A stretch of 64,000 bases of DNA from Paenibacillus sp. FSL K6-0276 (GCF_037977235.1 NZ_CP150276.1:3906001-3970000), one strand, 5' to 3'; counted from the stretch's first letter, positions 35,342 through 44,626 are shown. A program made the numbers and translations. Notes: generated by a model from the letters alone, not told the origin.

Positions 35342-36217
35342 TTAGAGCGCCGCAATCCGCTGCTTGATGCGTGGAAACAGCCCAAAGGCATTTTCGTAAA
35401 ATACTTTCTCGTGGTGCTGCTCAGGCACGAGTCGACGGACGAATTCCGCATACAGGTCAATGGGCGCGAGCGGCCAATCGGTTCCGAACAACATTTTCTC
35501 GTAATGATCCGAATAAACCAGTGCCCGGCGAAAATGATCCATGAACAGAGGTTCGTTCATGAAGCGTTCGAAATGGGGCCGATCGCCTACAACGAGGCCG
35601 GACAAGTCGGCATAGACATTTGGATTCTTGGCCACCACTTCGGCAGCGTCCATCACCCACGGATCACCTAAGTGGCAGATCATAAAGTTCACGCTTCGCT
35701 GCTGGTAGGCTAATTCATCCACGGTAAGAGGATGCGAATATTTGAGCAACCCGTTCATCGAGTAAGTATCACCAGTATGAATGACCACGGGCACGCCGTA
35801 CTTGGCAGCCAACTCATAGACCGGTGAATAGATTTTGTCATGGACGAAATGGTGATAGTACCCTGCATATAGCTTAATTCCCGCTACCTCGGGAGCTTGT
35901 AGCCGCGCTTCGATTCGGTCTAGCTCCTCGAGAGCTTGGTTCCCTGTGAGCATGTTCGGATTAATACCAACGCATTCCATTAAGAACGGTGGAACACTAT
36001 CTTCAAGGTCAAGGCTCATCGGATTAGGTGAAGTGGCGTCGGGAAAGGCTCCCTTCGTCTGCTCCGTAACCCCCATTCCAATGCCGAGAACGACGTCATT
36101 CTTGTCAAACTCCGCCTTGAGCCCAGCTGCAGTATAATCGACTTTGGACAGCTCTCTAGCTGTTTGATGAAAGCTATCGATGTCCGATAGATGAATGTGA
36201 ATATCAATAATCGGCAT
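35342..36217 (-). CDS. Amidohydrolase (amidohydro_2 type)
   Basis: 291 residues, TIM-barrel metal-dependent hydrolase. The metal-binding HIH is at the N terminus (IIDIHIHLSD), the central lysine region IKLYAGYYHHF, HTGDTYS, MICHLGDPW and FGTDWPL (catalytic Asp) follow. Members hydrolyse or decarboxylate small ring acids or lactones; substrate unknown. AAGGAG lies 9 bp before ATG 36217. The gene overlaps the end of the giant GNAT gene by 14 bp, so the two are translationally coupled and probably share a pathway. Confidence 0.83.
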   Translation of the reverse strand: MPIIDIHIHLSDIDSFHQTARELSKVDYTAAGLKAEFDKNDVVLGIGMGVTEQTKGAFPDATSPNPMSLDLEDSVPPFLMECVGINPNMLTGNQALEELDRIEARLQAPEVAGIKLYAGYYHHFVHDKIYSPVYELAAKYGVPVVIHTGDTYSMNGLLKYSHPLTVDELAYQQRSVNFMICHLGDPWVMDAAEVVAKNPNVYADLSGLVVGDRPHFERFMNEPLFMDHFRRALVYSDHYEKMLFGTDWPLAPIDLYAEFVRRLVPEQHHEKVFYENAFGLFPRIKQRIAAL

Positions 36218-39200
36218 TTGTGGTCTCCTTGTTGTCAGTAGGACTATTAAAGGTGAGCTTCAGTAGGCCTTGTACATCCTCTGGATTTAGGACTATCTCT
36301 CCCGTGATTAGGAAGCTCGGCTGTGTCCAAGCGGTTTCTCCATTCAGAAGCGGAAGGCGATGATTAACACCGTAAGTAAACACCTGATTGTTTACATACG
36401 CTGAACCCCTCTGATTGGGATAACTATTTACAATATGCAGCATGTCCTTACGCGTAGCCGAACCGATTCGCATGATCCCCTTGGAATCAAGATGGGCTTC
36501 GGCTTTCCCAAGAAGGAACTTGCCTTCCTCGGGGACTTCCATCCATCCTTCGGATAAGAGTGGCGAAGGCTTGAAGTAACTATCCTCCGATAGCGAGTAA
36601 TGTGGCAGAGCCAATCCACTTTCGTTAGTCACCGAATGCAGTACACAGAGAACAGGGACGCCGGGAAGCATAAGGTAATGCTGGTTAATTGTGATCCCAC
36701 GGTTCGCTTCCTGTTTCTCGATGGAAGTGGTGATTCGTAGTCCCTTCCAGACGTTGCCGTGAACATCAACTCGTTCCACAGAGGCAGCGTTTCTTGGCTC
36801 CTGTAACCGACTGAATCCTCCCATTCCTGGAATTTCCACACCGAGTCCTCCATGCCAAGGATTCCACCAAGAACGTGGGACCGCTTCTGGATAGGAGCTA
36901 TCCAGCCATTCTTCTCCTTTGTGTTTCAAAGAATGCACGAAGCTTCCGAACTCAGGGGCAGCCGCTATGGAGAGAACTCCGTTGCTCACCGAATATATAG
37001 GACCAGCAGGACCTTCTTCCATCTCGCAAGTTGCGGTTGTTTCCGTCTGAGGGTACCAGAGACCCGACCGCTCCTGAACGCGATCCTCTCCGCGATAGAC
37101 GACCCGGATCTTCCCACCGGATTCGCTGTATCCCGGCGATTTCTTTTCCTCAGAAGAGATTTCAAAGCCCGCGGAGCGCAAATCCTGCTCCCTTAGCAAC
37201 TCAATGTCAGAAGCCTTCCGCTCCGCTCCGCCGTCGTCTTGTACATACAGTTCGAGGCTTCCAACAAGCGGAGTCATCTTAAGTTCGATTAGTTCTGCAT
37301 GAAGCTCCCCCGGTGCAAAGGGATTTCCGCCGCCAATTGTTAATTCTAGATGATCGTCCAGCATAGGTACGACCGGATTCTTCTGCTTTCGGGCGAAGGA
37401 GCGGAAATCCGACCAGTTGATGAAGGTATTCAGTGCAACAACAATCGCCTTTGTCCGTACGACATCTCCGGCGGAAATTCGGCCAAGATTATGCTCCAGC
37501 CCAAGTGGGTATTCTGGGCGAATCAGCTTCAGAGAAGGATCCCAGCAGATTCCACATGTGACGTTCTCTTCCTTGCAGAACAGCCAGTTCTCGGTAATCT
37601 GGGCACTATCCCAACGACTTGGATCGCCAGAGTAAGCCTCTCCCATGTCTACGTAATGGCCTTGGTATGGGAGGATGAGCCGCTTGCCGAAGAAACCGAA
37701 ATTCGTCAGCACATACATGTTCTCTTCCAGCGCATTGCTGCTGGTATTGCTGATCTCGTGATGAAACTCAGCAATTCCGTTCGCGAACAGCTTGGCTACC
37801 GTTGTTATCTCCAGACCCGGGAATTCTTCCGACTCGTAGAGGGCTCTTAGAACCTGGCTCTCCCCTTCCGAATAGATATTCACTTCTTTGGCCTGCTTCT
37901 TGGAGAATTCCTCTGCGAACGGCTTGCCTAACTTCGGATAAGTCCACCAGAAGTTGTGGCTAGAGCCGGGATATTCAATCCACATGGCATTGTCAATCTT
38001 GCCCATATGGAGGGAGAATGCACCGTTCACGGCGACCCACTGATCCCCATTTTCTCCACCATAGCGGCCATGTGTTCCCTTCATTAGGATGGACAACTTG
38101 CTTGTGAAGGAAACGGCCTTCTTACCAGATGGAATAGCCGTTACCTCAACATCACGTGAATAAAGACCGTATGACCGAAGAGTGAAGGGGACTCGGACAG
38201 AGGCTTTACTCTTAGCCGGAACCGTGAAGCGTACCGTACGATCTTTCCATTCCAAGAATTCATCCTCAGGCAAGTCAAAAGCGAACTCCGCTTCCAAGGC
38301 AAAATTATTCTCCGCGTTCAGATAAATTTCGGCCGGAAGGCCCGGATATAATTCCCTTGTTGGCAGCTCTATCTTCATCTTGACCGGAAATTTAGGTGCA
38401 ACACCCATGCGGAACTCAGCACGCTTGCCACCGATGAGCCATTTGCTCACAATAACAGGGTGGGTCTTCTTATCATTTTGCTCCTCCCGAACAGGATCAA
38501 GCTCGAAATCTCCCTCCACAATGACCGTTTCTCCTGGAGCGAGCGTTGGTGCAGCGACCAGGCCAAAACGGATATTCTTGTCGTTCTGGCCTTTGATCTC
38601 AATCGAAAGCTCAGATGCAGAGCGATTCTTGATGTGGTAGCGGATCTTATAGGTGGAGCCGAATACAAGATCGTGATCTTCGATCTCAGTAAATATTTCA
38701 TAATCGGGTGTGTCGAGAGCGGTCAGCCCGCGGCCACTCTTCTCAAATTCTGCCCGCAAGGAAAGTTCTCCCTTTTGCCAAGTGTAATCAAAGAAGTCAA
38801 AACCACGCTCCCGGCGACCATCCGGCTGGATGGGGAGTTCGCGAGTACTGTCTGCATACCAATCTAGTTCCTCTAAATACGGGGCAAGCGCTTCCGTTTG
38901 CAGAACGGTTGGAATGAAGTTCATTAGATGGACGTAATCTTCATTTTGTTCCCAGAAGAATCCGCATTTCTTATACATCGGCACAGCCTTAGTGTTACCT
39001 GCCCAAGTAAAAAGATCGAGTCGCGGCCAGCCCGCTTCGACTGTTTTGCGGACGGCGTTTAGAATCAAATTGCGACCGACCTTGTAACCATGATAATCGG
39101 GTCGCACATTTAATAGCGGAACATACAACGCACCTTCGTCATGACGGTAGTGAGCGAAACTGCAGAAGCCAACTACCTCCTGGCCATCGACAGCGAGAAA

Positions 39201-39374
39201 ATCATAAAGATTGGACGAAAGCTCCATCTCTCTGCGCACCATATCCTCTGTTTTCTGGTTGGTGCCGCCGCCCCAGCTTTCGTTGCTGCGGTTCCACATC
39301 TCAGCGACTGCTCCAGCGTAGGAAGGATCATATTCAATAATGCGGATTTGTTCCGCTATAGTTTTTGCTGTCAT
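36204..39374 (-). CDS. Giant GNAT fusion protein with beta-sandwich region
   Basis: About 1,056 residues from ATG 39374 (AAGGAG 10 bp upstream; an ATG 33 bp earlier lacks a site). The first about 170 residues form a GNAT acetyltransferase domain (PSYAGAVAEMWNRSN, LLNVRPDYHGYKVGRNLILNAV with the acetyl-CoA loop, AVPMYKKCGFFWEQ). The remaining about 880 residues are soluble and beta-rich: an NEW3-like or Ig-like stretch (FTEIEDHDLVFGSTYKIRYHIKN..., LPAEIYLNAENNF) and a C-terminal part resembling sugar mutarotase-like folds (GEEWLDSSYPEAVPRSWWNPWHGGLGVEIPGMGG, HYLMLPGVPVLCVLHSVTN). No signal peptide. It is likely an intracellular glycan- or conjugate-related enzyme. Coupled to the amidohydrolase. 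Confidence 0.75.
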   Translation of the reverse strand: MTAKTIAEQIRIIEYDPSYAGAVAEMWNRSNESWGGGTNQKTEDMVRREMELSSNLYDFLAVDGQEVVGFCSFAHYRHDEGALYVPLLNVRPDYHGYKVGRNLILNAVRKTVEAGWPRLDLFTWAGNTKAVPMYKKCGFFWEQNEDYVHLMNFIPTVLQTEALAPYLEELDWYADSTRELPIQPDGRRERGFDFFDYTWQKGELSLRAEFEKSGRGLTALDTPDYEIFTEIEDHDLVFGSTYKIRYHIKNRSASELSIEIKGQNDKNIRFGLVAAPTLAPGETVIVEGDFELDPVREEQNDKKTHPVIVSKWLIGGKRAEFRMGVAPKFPVKMKIELPTRELYPGLPAEIYLNAENNFALEAEFAFDLPEDEFLEWKDRTVRFTVPAKSKASVRVPFTLRSYGLYSRDVEVTAIPSGKKAVSFTSKLSILMKGTHGRYGGENGDQWVAVNGAFSLHMGKIDNAMWIEYPGSSHNFWWTYPKLGKPFAEEFSKKQAKEVNIYSEGESQVLRALYESEEFPGLEITTVAKLFANGIAEFHHEISNTSSNALEENMYVLTNFGFFGKRLILPYQGHYVDMGEAYSGDPSRWDSAQITENWLFCKEENVTCGICWDPSLKLIRPEYPLGLEHNLGRISAGDVVRTKAIVVALNTFINWSDFRSFARKQKNPVVPMLDDHLELTIGGGNPFAPGELHAELIELKMTPLVGSLELYVQDDGGAERKASDIELLREQDLRSAGFEISSEEKKSPGYSESGGKIRVVYRGEDRVQERSGLWYPQTETTATCEMEEGPAGPIYSVSNGVLSIAAAPEFGSFVHSLKHKGEEWLDSSYPEAVPRSWWNPWHGGLGVEIPGMGGFSRLQEPRNAASVERVDVHGNVWKGLRITTSIEKQEANRGITINQHYLMLPGVPVLCVLHSVTNESGLALPHYSLSEDSYFKPSPLLSEGWMEVPEEGKFLLGKAEAHLDSKGIMRIGSATRKDMLHIVNSYPNQRGSAYVNNQVFTYGVNHRLPLLNGETAWTQPSFLITGEIVLNPEDVQGLLKLTFNSPTDNKETTNADY

Positions 39375-39681
39375 TACTCTCAGCTCCTTATTTTCATCTA
39401 TAGGCATGTATTCGTTATCGCAATAAACAATACTCTCATCATACTATGAAATGGAAGTATTTAACTATATAACAAATACTTATAAATAAAAACTACCATA
39501 CAATGGCCAAGTGAGGTATTTCAGAATCGAGTTGACAGGGCATCAAATTACCGGTGGTCTATCTCTGAACTAAATTCTACGAAGTCAAGGTTATCGAGAG
39601 TGAAAGCCAATCATTTCTGGAAAAAGCATAAGGATTTTGAGCGATGGAATAATTATATTTGTAACAAATAGGATGATTAAA
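39375..39681. other. Intergenic region
   Basis: About 300 bp. It should contain the promoter of the GNAT-amidohydrolase operon. A short protein-like stretch (RYFRIELTGHQITGG, plus strand near 39515-39555) may be a gene scrap; otherwise nothing was recognised. Confidence 0.3.
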
Positions 39682-39717
39682 AAAAATAAAAACCCATGTC
39701 GATTGACATGAGTTTTT
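39682..39717 (-). terminator. Terminator of the CAP-domain gene
   Basis: A 13-bp stem with one G-T pair (39688-39700 with 39705-39717), and a T-rich tract on the minus strand, 25 bp past the stop. Confidence 0.85.
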
Positions 39718-39741
39718 ATCAACTTTGATGTTAGATGGTTC

Positions 39742-40512
39742 TCACAAACCAATAAATTCTTGAACCCATTCAGTGTTATAGGTAGCTATTCCAATTTCGG
39801 TGAAGCTACTATTCAGGATATTGGCACGATGACCAGGACTGTTCATCCATTGGTTCATTACTTCCTCCGCGCTCTTCTGGCCTTTGGCGATGTTTTCACC
39901 TGCTGAGCGATAGCTAATCCCGAATGCCTTCATCATATCAAACGGGGATCCATAAGTCGGAGACTGATGATCAAAATAATTATTGTCATACATATCCTTC
40001 GCCTTAGCCATAGCCATTTTCGAGAGCTCACTATTTAAACTAAGGGACTTCAAGCCTGCGTTCGTTCGTTCTTTATTCACCAGATTCAGTACTTGCTGTA
40101 CGGATTGAGATGAATTAGCGGACCCCTTAGGATTGGCGGGCTGCTGCGGATTGACCGAAGGTAGCGGATTGGCTGTCATTTGCGGATTGGCGGATGGTTG
40201 CGCAACTCCAGCCTGACCTCCTGAGCCTATTGGTGCGTTATTTCTTATGAGCCAATCTAGCCAATTCGAATCGCCAGTAGGTGCTGCTTGTTTAGCCGTA
40301 ATCGTTGAATTCCCTGCATCCGTTGTGGAAATGGAAGATGCTTGCGTTAAGTTTGACGTTGTAGTGACATTACGCGCATGCATTTCATTCTTTGTTTGTT
40401 TAGCATGCATTTCATTCTTTGTTTGTTTAGCAGTTATTTCCTTGTTTGCCGACTCATTACTCGAACAAGCGGTAACAAGTAAGAATGCTGCTATTACGAT
40501 AAATGGTTTTAT
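39742..40512 (-). CDS. CAP-domain lipoprotein (YkwD-like), possible ATA start
   Basis: The C-terminal about 125 residues are a CAP/SCP domain: VLNLVNKERTNAGLKSLSLNSELSKMAMAKAKDMYDNNYFDHQSPTYGSPFDMM, SAGENIAKGQ, VMNQWMNSPGHRANILNSSFTEIGIA. Before it lies a Pro/Asn/Ser/Gln-rich linker with repeated (Q/N)PxANP units. The first ATG in frame (40410) gives 222 residues with no export signal. Reading upstream, the frame continues through KPFIVIAAFLLVTACSSNESANKE, a clear lipobox (Cys about 16), to a well placed AGGAGGGG (40517-40524) whose expected start codon at 40512-40510 reads ATA. So it is probably a 256-residue lipoprotein with a rare or mutated start. Confidence 0.75.
   Translation of the reverse strand: MKPFIVIAAFLLVTACSSNESANKEITAKQTKNEMHAKQTKNEMHARNVTTTSNLTQASSISTTDAGNSTITAKQAAPTGDSNWLDWLIRNNAPIGSGGQAGVAQPSANPQMTANPLPSVNPQQPANPKGSANSSQSVQQVLNLVNKERTNAGLKSLSLNSELSKMAMAKAKDMYDNNYFDHQSPTYGSPFDMMKAFGISYRSAGENIAKGQKSAEEVMNQWMNSPGHRANILNSSFTEIGIATYNTEWVQEFIGL
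40378..40431 (-). repeat. 27-bp tandem duplication in the CAP gene
   Basis: Two perfect adjacent 27-bp copies (40378-40404 and 40405-40431) encode AKQTKNEMH twice just after the lipobox. An in-frame duplication by slippage, probably recent because there is no divergence. Confidence 0.9.
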
Positions 40513-40601
40513 AACTACCCCTCCTGAAATGGCAAAATAGTGACGTTATCGAATAAAGTTTCTGTAAAGTTCCTTTGATTTATTCATACCTAATAATAGA
40601 A

Positions 40602-40626
40602 ATAACCACCCTTTAAAGGTGGTTAT
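40602..40626 (-). terminator. Terminator of the oxidoreductase operon
   Basis: A perfect 9-bp stem (40602-40610 with 40618-40626), 40 bp after the stop of the final gene. The T tract on the minus strand is modest. Confidence 0.65.
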
Positions 40627-40666
40627 CTTCTTATAACTATGAATTTACCTAGCTCCTTCTAACAAT

Positions 40667-41749
40667 CTAATCCAAATACACAGCCTTACCCGTTTGTGCA
40701 GATTCATAAATCGCTTCTAATATCTGTGAAACAACATAAGCTTGTTCAGGAGTTACAACCGGGTCCTTATCCTGTTCGATGGCCTCGATCCACTTTCTTA
40801 ATTCGATATCAGGTGCACTTTCTGCTTTTCCTTCATAGTAGGCTACTCCGCCTGCACCAAGCTCAATTTCATTGGTGTACAGCTTGCTGAATTTCTCTCC
40901 GTTTATTCTAAGACCGTCCTTCATATCGGCGCCAGCTTCAGTCCCGCTTAAGCTGCACTTCGCTTCATGTACGTCCAGTGAATTGAGAGCCCAGCTCGCT
41001 TCCAGCATGATCGTAGCACCATTCTCCATCACGATCATTCCAAAAGCTGAGTCTTCAACGGTGAATTTCTTCGGATCCCACGGTCCCCAAGCATTCGCAG
41101 CCTCTTCTTTTTGAGACAGCTCATGATATTTGGTACCCAATACGACTTTTGGTTTATAGTTATCCATCATCCAAAGTGTTAGATCAAGTGCATGGGTTCC
41201 GATATCGATCAGAGGCCCGCCCCCTTGTTTCTCTTCATCAAGGAAAACTCCCCATGTCGGCACAGCTCTCCGTCTGATGGCATGTGCTTTCGCAAAATAA
41301 ATATGCCCAAGCTCCCCGGACTCACATGCTTTTTTCAAATATAAGCTGTCTTCTCTGTATCGATTGTCATATCCTATCGTTAGCTTCTTGCCTGTACGTT
41401 TCGCCGCTTCAACCATTCGCTTGGCATCTGCTGCTGTCTTGGCCATTGGTTTTTCGCACATAACGTGTTTTCCTGCTTCTAGGGCAGCAATTGAAATTTC
41501 TGCATGAGCGTCATTAGGGGTAAGCACATGAATAATATCAATAGAATGATCTTTCAATAATTCTGTATAATCCGTATAGACAATAGCTTCAGCACTTCCA
41601 TATTTCGCAGCCGCATCAATAGCCCGCTCTTTAATAATGTCACAAAAAGCAACGATCTCTACTTTACTTTGCTTGCTCAAACTTGGAAGATGCTTGCCAT
41701 TCGCAATTCCACCACATCCAATAATTCCTACGCGAAAGACTTTACTCAT
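40667..41749 (-). CDS. Gfo/Idh/MocA-family oxidoreductase
   Basis: 360 residues. Rossmann start FRVGIIGCGGIANGKHLPSL, then the family signature AGKHVMCEKPMAKTAADAKRMVEAAKR with the conserved EKP lysine, and GGGPLIDIGTHALDLTLWMM carrying the catalytic D-x-x-x-H. NAD(P)-dependent sugar or inositol derivative oxidoreductase. GAGGGTG is well placed for ATG 41749; a GTG 15 bp upstream is less likely. Last gene of a three-gene operon with an AraC regulator and a second Gfo/Idh/MocA enzyme. Confidence 0.9.
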   Translation of the reverse strand: MSKVFRVGIIGCGGIANGKHLPSLSKQSKVEIVAFCDIIKERAIDAAAKYGSAEAIVYTDYTELLKDHSIDIIHVLTPNDAHAEISIAALEAGKHVMCEKPMAKTAADAKRMVEAAKRTGKKLTIGYDNRYREDSLYLKKACESGELGHIYFAKAHAIRRRAVPTWGVFLDEEKQGGGPLIDIGTHALDLTLWMMDNYKPKVVLGTKYHELSQKEEAANAWGPWDPKKFTVEDSAFGMIVMENGATIMLEASWALNSLDVHEAKCSLSGTEAGADMKDGLRINGEKFSKLYTNEIELGAGGVAYYEGKAESAPDIELRKWIEAIEQDKDPVVTPEQAYVVSQILEAIYESAQTGKAVYLD

Positions 41750-41766
41750 ATCATTCACCCTCACTT

Positions 41767-42684
41767 CTAATTAGTTTGCTTGCTGTTTCGATAAGTCGCT
41801 GGAGTCATGCCCAACCGCTTGCGGAAAACAATATGCAAATACGTCGCATTCGTAAATCCTTCCGATTGAGCAATTTGTTCGATCGGAAAGTTACTTTCTT
41901 CAAGTTTGCGGCAGACCGCTTGCAATCGAATGTTCTCAAGAGCCCTACTGAAAGATTGTTCTGCATTTACTTGCTTAAATACTCGCTGCAACTGCCTGGA
42001 ACTAATATTGAGCTTTTCTGCAACATTCTCCAAGGTAACCGTTCCTGAATAATTCGCTTCCATATATTGTATCGCGTATTGATACCGATAAGTTAACATA
42101 TCTCTAACCGGCGCCTCTGTTCGGATCCCGCCTGAATCATATGCTCTTACTGCTTTTAATAAAATGCTGATTACGAGATGCTTAATTGAAGTATAATAAC
42201 CCGTCAACTTCCCATCACAAGCTTCATACGCTTCGAGAAAACACTTCATAGCTCTGTGATAATCTTGTGCTGGGACCAATGGTAATTGCCTTAGCTTCTT
42301 AACACAGGTCTCGGCTTCCGCAACCTCCCAAGGGTCTACTTCATCTCTGATCTTTTCTATTATGTCGACATGTAGACATAGCTCTTCCATGGATTCCTCT
42401 ACATCCGCCTCTTGGCGATGCATGACACCCGGTCCGGTTAAATAGAACAATCCCTCCGATAATGGATATCTCAGATCGCCAAGAATAACTTCTCCCTTTC
42501 CTCGCGGAATAAAATGAAATTCGAATTCAGAATGATTATGGAAATCGATAACTCTTCCCGGTGGAAAGGATGTCAAATGAAATCTAAGAACTGTAATCTC
42601 GTAATGTCCCCACAGGATCGAAATATCCAATCTTTCAAGCATATCCTGCTTCTCAAACATCATCTCATAGGGAAAGTTACTCAA
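41767..42684 (-). CDS. AraC-family regulator
   Basis: 305 residues. A cupin sensor (FHNHSEFEFHFIPRGKGEVILGDLRYPLSEGLFYLTGPGVMHRQE) and a C-terminal AraC DNA-binding domain (TLENVAEKLNISSRQLQRVFKQVNAEQSFSRALENIRLQAV..LEESNFPIEQIAQSEGFTNATYLHIVFRKRLGMTPATYR). The start is TTG 42684 with TTAGGAGG 8 bp upstream. It lies between two oxidoreductase genes and probably controls this operon, possibly at the inverted repeat upstream of the first gene. Confidence 0.92.
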   Translation of the reverse strand: MSNFPYEMMFEKQDMLERLDISILWGHYEITVLRFHLTSFPPGRVIDFHNHSEFEFHFIPRGKGEVILGDLRYPLSEGLFYLTGPGVMHRQEADVEESMEELCLHVDIIEKIRDEVDPWEVAEAETCVKKLRQLPLVPAQDYHRAMKCFLEAYEACDGKLTGYYTSIKHLVISILLKAVRAYDSGGIRTEAPVRDMLTYRYQYAIQYMEANYSGTVTLENVAEKLNISSRQLQRVFKQVNAEQSFSRALENIRLQAVCRKLEESNFPIEQIAQSEGFTNATYLHIVFRKRLGMTPATYRNSKQTN

Positions 42685-42696
42685 CGTTAAATCCTC

Positions 42697-43710
42697 CTAA
42701 CCGATTGGGAGACTTGCATCAGCTAACCGAATTACACAGCCTTCTTTAGCCGAGCGATTCGCCGCCTCGATTAATCTCGTAAGCTCCACAGCCATTTGAA
42801 TATTTTGTGTAGCGAGCGTATTATTTTGAATGTGATGAACCCATTGGTGGAATGCGCTTTCACTATTAGTATGCAAGGCTACTTCTTTCCAACCTTCCTC
42901 TTTATCAACGGATTTGTTCGTTCTAAGAAGTAGTTTATCCTCTGGTGTTCCGTAAAGAAGCGTTCCCTCGGTTCCATGGACCTCGATCGTAAACGGCGAA
43001 TGACTATTAACAAACCCAGCCTCCACTACACCAATAGCTCCAGAATTCGTAAACAGCGTCACCACTGCATTATCTTCTACTTCCTTGCCCGTTACATAAC
43101 CAAAATTAGCACTTACACCGGTCACATCTTGATCTAAAAAAAGCTTCGTCAAATACATAGGATGACAGCCTAGATCAATCAAAGCTCCGCCACCACATTG
43201 TTCCAAGCTATAGAAATGATCGGGAAGCCAGTTTTCCGTAGCCCCATTATGGGATAAACGAACTCTAACGTAAGTAATCTCTCCGAGCAGTTCTTGACTT
43301 AGAACTTCTTGAATCGATAAGGTGTATCCATCATTTAGACGAGGTAAGGAAACTGTTAACTTCACCTTATTCTCTTCAACTGCGCTTATAATTTCTTCGA
43401 CTTCTTTATGCGTTGGGGCAATCACTTTTTCCGTAAAAATATGTTTGCCAGCTTTGGCAGCAGCCACTATAACATCTTTATGCACGTTGGTTGGCGCATC
43501 CACTATGACGGCATCAATATCCTCTTGCGCAAGCAGGTCATCCAGTGATTCGAAAAAAGGAACATTTAAGCTTTCGGCAGCTTTTTTCCCACGCTCTGTA
43601 TCTTCATCCCAAACAGCAACCAATACAGTATCCTCATGCTCTTGAGCTTGCTTCGTATAGTCCCAAGCATGCACATGCCAATAGCTAATCTTACCTATTC
43701 TAATCGTCAT
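42697..43710 (-). CDS. Gfo/Idh/MocA-family oxidoreductase
   Basis: 337 residues. IRIGKISYWHVHAWDY at the start (an unusual, less glycine-rich nucleotide loop), AGKHIFTEKVIAPTHKEVEEII (EKP replaced by EKV) and GGGALIDLGCHPMYLTKLFL with the conserved D and H. Likely acts on a sugar-related substrate with the partner enzyme two genes downstream. GGGAGG lies 9 bp before ATG 43710. First gene of the operon. Confidence 0.88.
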   Translation of the reverse strand: MTIRIGKISYWHVHAWDYTKQAQEHEDTVLVAVWDEDTERGKKAAESLNVPFFESLDDLLAQEDIDAVIVDAPTNVHKDVIVAAAKAGKHIFTEKVIAPTHKEVEEIISAVEENKVKLTVSLPRLNDGYTLSIQEVLSQELLGEITYVRVRLSHNGATENWLPDHFYSLEQCGGGALIDLGCHPMYLTKLFLDQDVTGVSANFGYVTGKEVEDNAVVTLFTNSGAIGVVEAGFVNSHSPFTIEVHGTEGTLLYGTPEDKLLLRTNKSVDKEEGWKEVALHTNSESAFHQWVHHIQNNTLATQNIQMAVELTRLIEAANRSAKEGCVIRLADASLPIG

Positions 43711-43746
43711 TTGCTTGTGCCTCCCGTATATATGTTATTCTGACAT

Positions 43747-43787
43747 CTACTAATAAAATATCACATAACAAAACCCTTTATTAGTAG
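43747..43787. promoter_or_regulatory. Inverted repeat upstream of the oxidoreductase operon
   Basis: CTACTAATAAA (43747-43757) and TTTATTAGTAG (43777-43787) are perfect 11-bp inverted copies 37-77 bp upstream of the first gene. A candidate operator for the operon's AraC protein or a leader hairpin. Confidence 0.5.
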
Positions 43788-43977
43788 TAAAATGCGACAA
43801 AACGTATATAATATTACGACATGTAAAGTTAATTACATTCCACTAAGGGACAACGTAAGCTTTATAAATTACCCACAAGAGAAACGACGTTCTCGTCCTT
43901 AAAAGACGACAATCGTTTTCGTAGAAATCTAAGGATGATGTATAGTGTGAAACTTATACTTTCTTATATTTTGAGAA

Positions 43978-44023
43978 AGCAAAAAGACACTACTTCCTCG
44001 TTTCTCGTTAGTGTCTTTTTGCT
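43978..44023. terminator. Bidirectional terminator
   Basis: A perfect 15-bp stem (43978-43992 with 44009-44023) whose arms contain A5 and T5 tracts. It ends transcripts of the GNAT gene on the minus strand. The rest of the 400-bp gap to 43711 holds only the inverted repeat and promoter region of the operon. Confidence 0.8.
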
Positions 44024-44111
44024 AGTATACTGCCTCTTAAGTTATTTATGGAACTATCACATTCAGTGGGTGTAATTCTCTGGATCAACTCACGAGTTTC
44101 AATCTAAATAT

Positions 44112-44540
44112 TCACTTACAATACATAGCCAAACCATATGAATGTTCTTTTAGAAAGTTCATCATTTCCTTAATTAATGCCGAGCCAATTCCTTGACCCT
44201 GATAGCCTGGCACAACGTATAAGCTGCCCAATTCCCCCAAATGATCCAAATGATGTTCTGTACAGGTCTGAATAGCTTCGCCACAGGGACCATAGGAAAT
44301 CGTACCCACAACCGTCTCATTAAATTTAGCGATAAAGAAATAAGTATCTGAGTTAGCCTGATCCAGTGAGGAAAGCGCCTTGTGCTGTTTATGATCGATT
44401 TCACTTTGTTTATCCTCTAGTGAGTGACCCAGTCCCTCTTTGTCAAAAGCATCTGAAATTGATTCTTCAAACACCTGGCATGTAGATTCATAATCGGCCT
44501 CAGTGAGTGCTGCAATTGTAAAATGATTCGTATTATTCAT
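44112..44540 (-). CDS. GNAT family acetyltransferase, short C terminus
   Basis: 142 residues from ATG 44540 (AGAGGTG 9 bp upstream). The GNAT core is visible: YFFIAKFNETVVGTISYGPCG, LGELGSLYVVPGYQGQGIGSALIKEMMNFL (acetyl-CoA pyrophosphate loop QGQGIGSAL). The protein stops at YGLAMYCK soon after motif A, where relatives continue for another 20-25 residues, so the C terminus may be truncated. Substrate unknown. Confidence 0.75.
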   Translation of the reverse strand: MNNTNHFTIAALTEADYESTCQVFEESISDAFDKEGLGHSLEDKQSEIDHKQHKALSSLDQANSDTYFFIAKFNETVVGTISYGPCGEAIQTCTEHHLDHLGELGSLYVVPGYQGQGIGSALIKEMMNFLKEHSYGLAMYCK

Positions 44541-44626
44541 TAAGTTGAACACCTCTGCAATAATATACTATAAACATTCATATTAGGAGGTTTATATTCA
44601 TAAGACAACTTTTACTGGAGGTCATC

